A stretch of DNA of 64,000 nt from Mytilinidion resinicola. Taxonomy: Eukaryota > Ascomycota > Dothideomycetes > Mytilinidiales > Mytilinidiaceae. Below are positions 56,486 through 64,000 of the stretch, piece by piece. The stretch spans positions 578,853-642,852 of the forward strand of contig NW_022985460.1 in the NCBI RefSeq assembly GCF_010093595.1, read 5' to 3'. The notes beneath the pieces are model-generated. The model worked only from the letters and a program-made list of their open reading frames with translations, made no database searches and was not told where the DNA came from. The translations under genes and the position numbers were made by a program. The number at the start of each line of letters is the position of its first letter. Positions within the stretch are counted from its first letter, which is position 1.

Positions 56486-59291
56486 ATGAAGTTCTCGCAC
56501 AGCTTGCAGTTCAATTCGGTGCCGGATTGGAGCACCCACTACATTTCGTACAGCAACCTGAAGAAAACGTATGTATACCAGAGGCCTAACCCCCTACGGC
56601 GCTGCAATTAGTACCCTGCTAACCCCTCCGCTCTCAGCATATACACCCTCGAAAAGCAGCTACACCAGGCCTCCAACCAAACCCAGGATGCTGAATCCTC
56701 GCCTCTCCTCAATGGCACCGCAGACGACCCTGACAAGGTTTTCTCGAACGCGCTCGACCATGAGCTCGAGAAGATCTGCTCATTTTACCAGCTAAAAGAG
56801 TTGGAGATATACGGGGAGGTGGATCAGCTACTACGAGATGAGGAACATTACGAGGAGGAGCAGGAGGAGTTGGAGACGGAGCAAAGCGAGCAACCGCCCG
56901 GCACGCGTGGGAGCAAGAAAGCACGCTCGAACAGCATATTCAAGACAATAGGATTGGGCCGGCCTCGGAGGACAAGCGGCATGAGCCAGTCATACGAGGA
57001 GGTGGATAATGACAACAGCGATGACGACGCCGATGAGACGGTAGGCCTACAGAAGACGAAGAGTCGGGACGGACAACGGGGTTGGGACTCGCATCATGAG
57101 GATTTGAGAGCCTCCACGGATTTCGCCTCGTCACGGCGGAGAACCAGCGTTGCGTTCGACGATTACAACGATATGGCCTTTTCTGCTCTCTACGACTCTG
57201 GTGTGTCGTTGAAAAAGCGGACCGTCAGCCTCTACGTGTCAGTATGCGAATTGCGATCGTTTATCCAGCTGAACAGGACCGGTTTCACAAAAGTCCTGAA
57301 GAAGTACGACAAAATTCTGGACCGCAATCTGAAGAGACAGTACATTGAGGCCAACGTGGAGACTGCATATCCTTTCCAGAAATCGACAATGGCGCATTTG
57401 GCCGAGAATCTGTCGCGGATCGAGAGCGCATATGCAAAGATATGCACCAAAGGAGACATAGCAGAAGCGAAGCGCGAACTGCGGCTACATCTAAGAGAGC
57501 ATGTGGTCTGGGAGCGCAACACAGTTTGGAGGGAGATGATCGGTATCGAACGGAAATCTCAGGCGGCGAACATGGGACTTCGACAAACCATGCTCGGGCG
57601 GGATACTGACCCGCGAAAGCTAAGGCTGCAGGGTGACGAAGTTGAGGCAGAGATGAAGGAAGTGAACACCCCTATTGGGAAGTATCACTGCCCTCAATGG
57701 TTGTTGAGCTCGACGTTCTACACCTTAATCCTCATTCTAGCCGTTTTCTTGGTCTTGCTTCTGGTTCCTATCATGAAGAAGCCAGAGCAACAAAACTGCC
57801 TAGCATTAGTCGTTTTTGTCAGTCTGTTGTGGGCTACGGAGGTATGTATGTCTTCTCCGATCAATCAGGTAGCTGCTCACATATTCCAGGCAATACCTCT
57901 CTTCGTCACGTCGCTGCTCGTACCGTTTTTAGTCGTCGTTTTACGCGTCGTTCGTCAAGACGAAAAGCCATACGCTCGTCTAGAGTCCAAACAGGCCGCA
58001 TCCTACGTGTTTGCAGCCATGTGGACGCCCGTTATCATGTTACTTCTAGGAGGCTTCACCATTGCAGCGGCGCTTTCGAAGTATAATATTGCAAAGATGA
58101 TGGCGACTTTTGTTTTGAGCAAGGCTGGGACAAAACCAAGGACGGTATTACTAACAAGCATGTTCGTTGCCATGTTCGCCAGTATGTGGATCAGCAACGT
58201 CGCAGCTCCAGTGCTGTGTTTCTCAATCATCCAGGTAAGTGGCGTTTAAACGAGCTAAATATCTCTGCTAACGTATATAAGCCAATTCTTCGCAACCTTC
58301 CATCTGATTCGGCCATGTCGAAGGCCCTTCTTCTCGGAATCGCCCTTTCTTCGAACATTGGCGGTGCTGCATCCCCAATCGCATCGCCTCAGAACCTCAT
58401 CGCCCTCCAAAACATGAACCCCCAACCAGGCTGGGGCGTCTGGTTCTTCGTCGCTCTCCCCGTGTGCATCATCTCTATCGTGCTTATCTGGCTCCTCCTC
58501 CTCGTCACCTTCAAGCCCGGCCGCAACACCACCATCGTCCCCATCCGGCCTATGAAAGACCGCTTCTCAGGCATCCAATGGTTCATCAGTGGCGTTACCA
58601 TCGTCACCATCGCCCTATGGTGCGTGACCCACCAACTGGAGCCCATCTTCGGCGACATGGGCGTCGTCGCCATCATCCCTATCGTCCTCTTCTTCGGCAC
58701 CGGCATTCTTACTAAAGAAGACTTCAACAACTTCCTCTGGACCATCATCATCCTTGCCGCCGGAGGCTTGGCGCTCGGCAAGGCTGTCAACTCCTCTGGC
58801 CTGCTGCACACCATCGCCAAGAGCATCACGGCCGAAGTCGAGGACTTGTCTCTCTACGGCGTGCTGATCGTCTTCGCGGCGCTGATTCTCGTTGTCGCTA
58901 CGTTCATCAGCCACACGGTTGCAGCGCTGATTGTTCTGCCACTCGTGCAGCAGGTAGGCCAGGGCATGGAGGAGCCGCACCCAAATCTGCTAGTCATGGG
59001 CAGCGTGCTCATGTGCTCTGCGGCTATGGGACTGCCGACGAGCGGGTTTCCCAATATGAGTAAGTCCATTCTCCCCTCCTCCCCCTTCGACTTCGCCGAG
59101 AAGCCTCGCATAGCTCATGTAAACTGGAAACTAACATCTACCCAGCCGCCATCATGATGGAAGACTCGCAGACTGGCCAGCGCTACCTGCAGGTCAAGCA
59201 CTTCATCACGCGCGGCGTGCCGGCTAGTATCATTACTTTCTGCGTCGTTGTGACGGTCGGGTATGGGTTGATGCTGGCAGTGGGGTTGTAG
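56486..59291 (+). CDS. SPX-domain low-affinity phosphate transporter (PHO87/PHO90/PHO91 type)
   Basis: Five exons: 56486-56568, 56638-57841, 57890-58234, 58282-59059 and 59146-59291, 851 residues, the normal length for the family. The N-terminal SPX domain starts canonically (MKFSHSLQFNSVPDW, then HYISYSNLKKTIYTLE) and ends with LNRTGFTKVLKKYDKIL and the basic patch before residue 250; SPX senses inositol pyrophosphates and tunes uptake. From about 375 there are some twelve hydrophobic segments of the divalent anion:sodium symporter fold, including LVVFVSLLWATEAIPLFVT, SSNIGGAASPIASPQN and MGLPTSGFPNM. The central SPX stretch has a long acidic, Ser-rich insert. Whether the product acts at the plasma membrane (PHO87/90) or the vacuole (PHO91) cannot be read from sequence alone. 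Confidence 0.92.
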
Positions 59292-59579
59292 ATTTCGGCC
59301 TCGCTATTTTCAGTGCGATATGCTAGCAGCGAAGTTTGGGCATAGGACTTTTCGGTAGAGGTTCTACGGCGTTTTTACTATGTAGAAGGATATATACTAA
59401 GGTTTGCAAATACACTAATCAGGTCGAGCAAGGGTTCGGGGACGCACTCTCAGATATGATACTCACTTACACTACTCCTTTAAATCCTGCAACTCCACAC
59501 CGTGTCTACGGCAATAGTGTTGGTTCTTGTGGCTGGCCGGAGTTGAATCTGGACGTGTGGAAGAAATATAAGGGAAAAA

Positions 59580-59940
59580 GATAGTTTAATAAGATTTAAT
59601 GAGTACAAGCCGGATGGAAACTCTTCTTTTATTTATTCTCTTTAGACAGAATATACAGCTAATAGAGATAATCATGCGTACTTATGCAATATAGCAAGAG
59701 GTTATAACATTCGTTCTCTCTTTTGCCTAGAATTGCATGTAACAGCTAATTTAAAGTAGCCACCGCCATATCCTACTATAAGAACTAAGACTGCCCTAGA
59801 TAATAAGGATATCTGCAACGCGTACTATGTCTTTTTAGGTATAGCCTTTTAATTAATATAAATAAGGTTCAGTATAGATGGAGTTGATAACGCGTTTGCA
59901 GTTGCTGTAAGCAATAGCAAGCAATTCATATTAAAATAAC
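59580..59940. other. AT-rich island
   Basis: Many short A/T runs (tttaattaatataaataagg, tttaaagtagc) and many TpA steps, in contrast to the GC-leaning neighbours. This could be a repeat remnant altered by repeat-induced point mutation (C-to-T changes), but no intact relative is in the window to compare. Confidence 0.5.
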
Positions 59941-60548
59941 ACCTCGGCTGAATAACAGGTGGAGGCGATTCTTGAAGATTAAGCACGGACGAAGATGATC
60001 ATGGCTGTTGTCTTCGCAGGCATTGCGATCTCAGGCGCGGTTGCTGGGTGTGGTGGGTTGGATTGGTCTGGCTAGATCTTGTTCTTGGCGGGTTTAGTGA
60101 TATTTGATGTGGTGGTGGTCTGAGGCTTGGTGAGGTGGATAGAGGGCTTGGGATGAGGCGTGATGGGGCGTTTTTGTATCTCTGTTAAGGGGTGAGTCTT
60201 GCAAGTGTGAAGTGGTGAGGTTCTAGGTGGGTTGTATGGCTTCCGTGCTTTGATGTTTCGTATGCATAACATCGATCAACTTGTTTCCTTCCCGTTGCTC
60301 TATCGAGTTAGCGCTGCACACACTGTTTATAAGCAAATTTACGCCTGGCTCGAGTTCGGCTCGGCAGTCTGTCACTTTCAACCGGTGGCCTTGAGACGAA
60401 CCACGCCGTAACATGCACCAGGACTGGGCGATTCATGCAGGACGATCCCGGACTCTATTCTGTAATGCAGTCACTAGACTACGGTCATCATCGAAGGTGC
60501 GTGCTTGCAGAGAAAGAAGAAGAGGAGGCTAGACCGGCTAGCAGAGGA

Positions 60549-60700
60549 TTATCGTATGGACTCCGATGCTAGCGTGCGGGTTGTTGTGGGCCTGGACATA
60601 GCATATGGCCAGTCCTTCTCGCCCACGTTAACTCCATGCTCCTTCAGCCATTTGGTCACCTCCAGGTGTCCGAACTGTGCACAAATACCAAGAGAACTTG
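60549..60700 (-). pseudogene. Ankyrin-repeat scrap
   Basis: A minus-strand frame contains GICAQFGHLEVTKWLKEHGV then NVGEKDWPYAMSR, matching the ankyrin core (A-x2-GHLEVVKxLLExGAxV). It lies directly after the hemerythrin stop but in a frame that no simple splice connects to it. Probably one broken ankyrin unit, possibly from a lost neighbour or a former fusion. Confidence 0.45.
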
Positions 60701-60718
60701 TTGTGACATCCTCTGTGC

Positions 60719-61570
60719 TTACTCTTTGAAGGCCAATTCTCTGGGATCCCTCCAAATAGTGCACGGATTGTATCGCCAAACGCCACGATGCCGCCTAGCA
60801 AACACGTGTTGAATGATATAAGGCACAAAGAATGGTACAGACGGGAAGTCATGCATGCCGCCTTCGAAGGTCCTGTCTGAGGTTCCAAACACGAGGGGGG
60901 CGATTCGATACTAAGACAGAGTCAGTGACGCTGATAAACTCGCTTATACGTTGAAGGACAGCTAACATTGTCTGTAGCCATTAGGGATTTTTCTAAGCGC
61001 TGATACGCCTGCCGTACACGCCCGCTGTCGTACTTGTCGAGACCTCGTAGGGTTTCGATCTCATCATGTAGATGTCGAGTTAATGGCTCCGCAAAATCGT
61101 CGATGAGGCTCCTGATCTTCTGTCCGTCGTAGTCTTTGGGAAGACAAGTCCGAGCGTAATCCTGGAACAGATCAAATCCCGGCGTGAATGCTCGATGTTG
61201 CTCTATATTTTGAGCCATGATTCCTTCGACACCTGATATCTGCTCTATGCTGGGGAAGAAGATCTCTTCCTCGGCATCGTGGTGGTGCTGCATGGATTCA
61301 CCCCAGCACTGGCAATATGTCAGGAAGTCTCGAATCGCGACCAGGTCTTCGCGCGGTATGTACGGCGCTTGGAAATAGATGGAGTTCAACCCGCGGAGAA
61401 TGCCATTGTGGGCAAGTGCCATCTGCGTTGCAACATAGTATGCCGCGTGGGAAGACTGAGGAGACATTAAATGATGCAAAAACTCAGCAGGGAAATGACA
61501 AACGTACATCTTTTGAGAATGGATCAGTATTGATAAGAGAATACGGCGTATCTGCCCACTGAGAAGGCAT
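60719..61570 (-). CDS. Hemerythrin-like (HHE cation-binding) domain protein
   Basis: Three minus-strand exons, 61508-61570, 60967-61455 and 60719-60910, all in phase 0, 247 residues. Hemerythrin-like domains are four-helix bundles that bind a non-heme di-iron centre. Ligand-like residues in order: MALAHNGILRGLN, MQHHHDAEEEIFFPSIE, IEQHRAFTPGF and TRHLHDEIETLRGL. The C-terminal segment FEGGMHDFPSVPFFVPY is typical of the fungal members. No signal peptide is evident in the start MPSQWADTPYSLIN, so it is probably intracellular. Function in fungi is mostly unknown. It lies between accessory fragments and next to a polyketide synthase, with about 2.2 kb of gene-free sequence between. Confidence 0.82.
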
Positions 61571-62049
61571 CCTGGCTCGTCCAGTAGGAGCACAAACTGG
61601 CGTCACCTTCACAATAGAGTAGCAGGAGGTTGGCGACAAATATACTGAAAGAAAAGTACTAGTAAAACACCTGTAACGGTCTTTTCGACGGGAACAATGC
61701 GGGCAAATATCCGTTGATAGTGGAGGAGAAGGATTGTTGTTAGTCTTGTGAATCCGAAGAAGAGTACTAGGCAAAGGTATTGCTATGCGTTTAAATTGCG
61801 GCGCAAGTCCGCGAGTCCGGCTTAGTAATTAGCGCGACCCCGCAGCCTTTGTCTATTCGAAACGCCTTGTCACGGCTTATAGCCACCGAGTCCGCCATGA
61901 CGACGCAAGGCTTATTGTCTCGAAGTCCGTCCATCACATCGTGGCAGCCTCCGTCCTTTTAATGCTCAGCACGTGGCACTCTTTCCGGGCCCCGTCCCAC
62001 TGCTGTGCCGACTGTGGAGCAACCGTATCAGCATTAAGGTTCCCGAGAA

Positions 62050-62119
62050 GCGTCGGGCACTGTTTAAATTGACGACGGGGGGCTCGACAAGCGGCAAGCC
62101 CAAGCAGATTCCCGACTAT
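62050..62119 (+). repeat. Direct repeat, first copy
   Basis: About 70 bases, gcgtcgg to cccgacta, sharing gggggctcgaca and gcggcaagcccaag with 62,285-62,364. Confidence 0.65.
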
Positions 62120-62284
62120 CTGTCACGCCAGGTGCCTACGGCCCTCCTTCCTGAAGCGGAATCTGAACGGACACATTCTCGAAGGCCGCCAGTCCCTGGC
62201 ACGTGCCTGGATCGCCGCCACTGATCGCCACGCTTCAACGGCCGCCAGTCGCCTCCCTGTCGGTGTTCTTCAACTTTACTTCTA

Positions 62285-62364
62285 GCGTCGGTGGAATCCT
62301 GTCTCAACTTACGACCGGGGGCTCGACACGCGGCAAGCCCAAGTAGGTGCAAGGTTCCCGACTA
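62285..62364 (+). repeat. Direct repeat, second copy
   Basis: About 80 bases with the same order of motifs as 62,050-62,119 plus small insertions. The two copies lie 235 bases apart start to start. A third partial start (gcgtcggcggaactg) lies at about 62,396. Confidence 0.65.
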
Positions 62365-63733
62365 GCCATATGTCACGTGTTTAAGCGAGTTGCTAGCGTC
62401 GGCGGAACTGCAGTGAACCCCGATTGCCTCAACTGTCCCTCACCTCAGTCACCACAATGACAACCCCGTCTGACCCCCGAACGTCATCGCCCACGCGGGC
62501 CACGGCCGCTAAAATCGATCCCGAATGCGCCTCAACTCATGCGATATCAGAATAAACGGCAAGCACAGAACACCCTCTGCCTCACAGACACACGACTCCG
62601 AGGTCGTGAAGGCAGCCCGGGATGTAACCACACCATTAATGACGAGGATTGCGAAGAGACAGGCACGGGCACGTGGGATTGGCGAGATGGCCGCCGTCGA
62701 TCTGCTTGGTGCCGATCTGCTCTTGAAAGTGAAACAGAAGACAGAGAAGAGATGGTACAATCGGTGCCCGAGGGGGACCTGAACTGCGCATGTCTTTCGC
62801 TTGCGCCACACGCGACCATCGCTGCCGACGTCGGGAAGCTGACACAGCCACGCCCAGATATCGTATACACCGAATACTCTGGCAACACAGAGACACACCA
62901 CTTGGCACGCTAGTTGATCACTTGGACCTATCCAAGTAACTGTGGGTCTTAAGGGTCTGCCCGGCGTTCACCTGGCCCACAATTCAGCTCGATGGCAGTG
63001 CGCTGGTAAGCTGAGACGCATATGCTGTAGATAGAGACAGCGCGCTAAGTGATGTGTTTCTATGTCGCCAGAGTATACAGTAATGTTATTGCGTATGCCA
63101 CGTCATAGTCCGCTCACCCGCATCCCTGCCACAATCCACTAAAATATGCTTCCAATAGCTATTCTGTATGCACGTGGCGAATAGACTAGTGCCGGTTCCA
63201 AGGCTGAGCTTGCCTAGTAAGGGAAGGCTGATCAGTAAGTCCAGTAGTTTGGTAAAGATCCTTGTGTCTCAGCAGCACTTTTGAAAGGGGAGATTACGCG
63301 AGGGCCAATTTGACATCACTAGCGGGAGTTATGCGAGGCGAAATACAAAACTGCTATCGGGGAATCCTGTAAGGCGTGATAGGTGATCCCTTCGGGGAAA
63401 CCCGTGAGGTGGTTAGTTGACATTGTACGCGGTGTTTAGCTAACATTAGCAAAGTCAAAGAGATATCGGGGAACGGCGGAGCAAGAGACGCTTTAGGTAT
63501 GGCGGTACCAGAACATCTAGAGCTGAAACTGGATAAGCGCTTGGGGATGATGTAGGACGGTTGTTCGGGAAAAGGTCAACGATAAGAAGAGGATGTTATA
63601 AGGACTGAAGAAAGGTCGACTCGAATGCAGAGATTCAATTAAAGGACGGCAACATCGCACATTCTTTCGTACATTTCAATTTCTATTGTACTAAGCGGGT
63701 AAAACGATTCATCATCGCCCCCATCTAGCAAAA

Positions 63734-64000
63734 ATGGGCTCAACTCAACCCACCGTTTTCCTCTTTGGGGACGTCACAGACCCATGGGTCGATGGCATGG
63801 ACTATGTCTGCAGGCAGGCTACCACGACGCCATGGCTCCAAGGCTTCTTGGAAGACCTCTTCTCTGCCTTCAAGGCCGAGGTGAAGGGTATGGACCGCTT
63901 CTTGCAAGAGAGCTTCGGGTCTTGTTCCAGCATCCAAGAGCTCGCCCAGAAATATCGTTCAGGCGACGAGGTCGGTATGGTCCACGGCCTGCTTCTCTAC
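63734..64000 (+). CDS. Polyketide synthase, N-terminal SAT domain (cut by the window edge)
   Basis: The first 89 codons of an open frame that continues past the right edge. MGSTQPTVFLFGDVTDPW is the usual opening of the starter-unit acyltransferase (SAT) domain of fungal non-reducing polyketide synthases, and the helical stretch TPWLQGFLEDLFSAFKAEV, then ESFGSCSSIQELAQKYRSGD, and MVHGLLLY follow the family order. The SAT domain loads the starter acyl group; ketosynthase, acyltransferase, product-template and ACP domains would lie outside. The product cannot be told from this part. It marks the edge of a likely secondary-metabolite cluster to the right. Confidence 0.82.
   Translation, partial: MGSTQPTVFLFGDVTDPWVDGMDYVCRQATTTPWLQGFLEDLFSAFKAEVKGMDRFLQESFGSCSSIQELAQKYRSGDEVGMVHGLLLY

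Larger units (their letters stand above)
59292..60718. other. Intergenic region with AT-rich island
   Basis: 1.43 kb. The left part is the 3' flank of the transporter gene. About 59,580-59,940 is clearly AT-richer than the rest of the window. The right part contains a minus-strand ankyrin-like scrap. No intact gene. Confidence 0.5.
61571..63733. other. Gene-poor region before the polyketide synthase
   Basis: 2.16 kb. Contains a diverged direct repeat (62,050-62,119 and 62,285-62,364). A short plus-strand frame starting at about 62,457 (MTTPSDPRTSSPTRATAAK) ends after some 32 codons and two overlapping frames follow, none recognisable. The right end should hold the promoter of the polyketide synthase. 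No gene is supported. Confidence 0.45.

Overview
The window is nuclear DNA of a filamentous ascomycete (Pezizomycotina). It shows intron-split genes with mostly 45-80 base GT-AG introns, a Zn2Cys6 regulator, PRM1, a UVE1-type UV endonuclease, mug190-type and SPX phosphate-transporter genes, and the start of a fungal non-reducing polyketide synthase. Overall gene style fits a Dothideomycete, but that placement is inference. No rRNA, tRNA, CRISPR array or intact transposase gene was seen.

Layout. 1-37.6 kb is mostly a conserved housekeeping block: PRM1 (+, cell fusion), VPS39/VAM6 (+, HOPS tethering), a ~2,485-residue ubiquitin hydrolase (-, 8 exons), POP3 (+, RNase P/MRP), SRP72 (-), TFIIE-alpha (-), PUS1 (+), a broken secreted-protein gene (+), UVE1 (-) and a Zn2Cys6 transcription factor (-). 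37.6-49.3 kb is an accessory, gene-poor tract. It holds a 52-residue cysteine-rich protein gene, tandem minisatellites, a local family of ~150-200 base repeats in both orientations, a six-exon gene built from tandem copies of an unrecognised domain and enclosed by an inverted pair of those repeats, and remnants of a minus-strand gene. 49.3-59.3 kb returns to conserved genes: GlcNAc-6-phosphate deacetylase (-), a mug190-like SMP/C2 membrane-contact protein (+) and an SPX-domain phosphate transporter (+). 59.3-64 kb is a second accessory tract: an AT-rich island, an ankyrin-repeat scrap, a hemerythrin-domain gene (-), a diverged direct repeat, and the first 89 codons of a polyketide synthase starter-unit (SAT) domain running off the right edge.

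The conserved genes serve unrelated cell functions (membrane fusion and vacuole traffic, ubiquitin removal, RNA processing and modification, protein targeting, transcription, DNA repair, amino-sugar catabolism, phosphate uptake) and show no shared pathway. The least explained element is the 45.0-47.9 kb cassette: an exon-duplicated repeat-domain gene between ~195 base inverted repeats. Exon boundaries were set by hand from GT-AG signals, reading phase and protein continuity; no alignment or database search was run.
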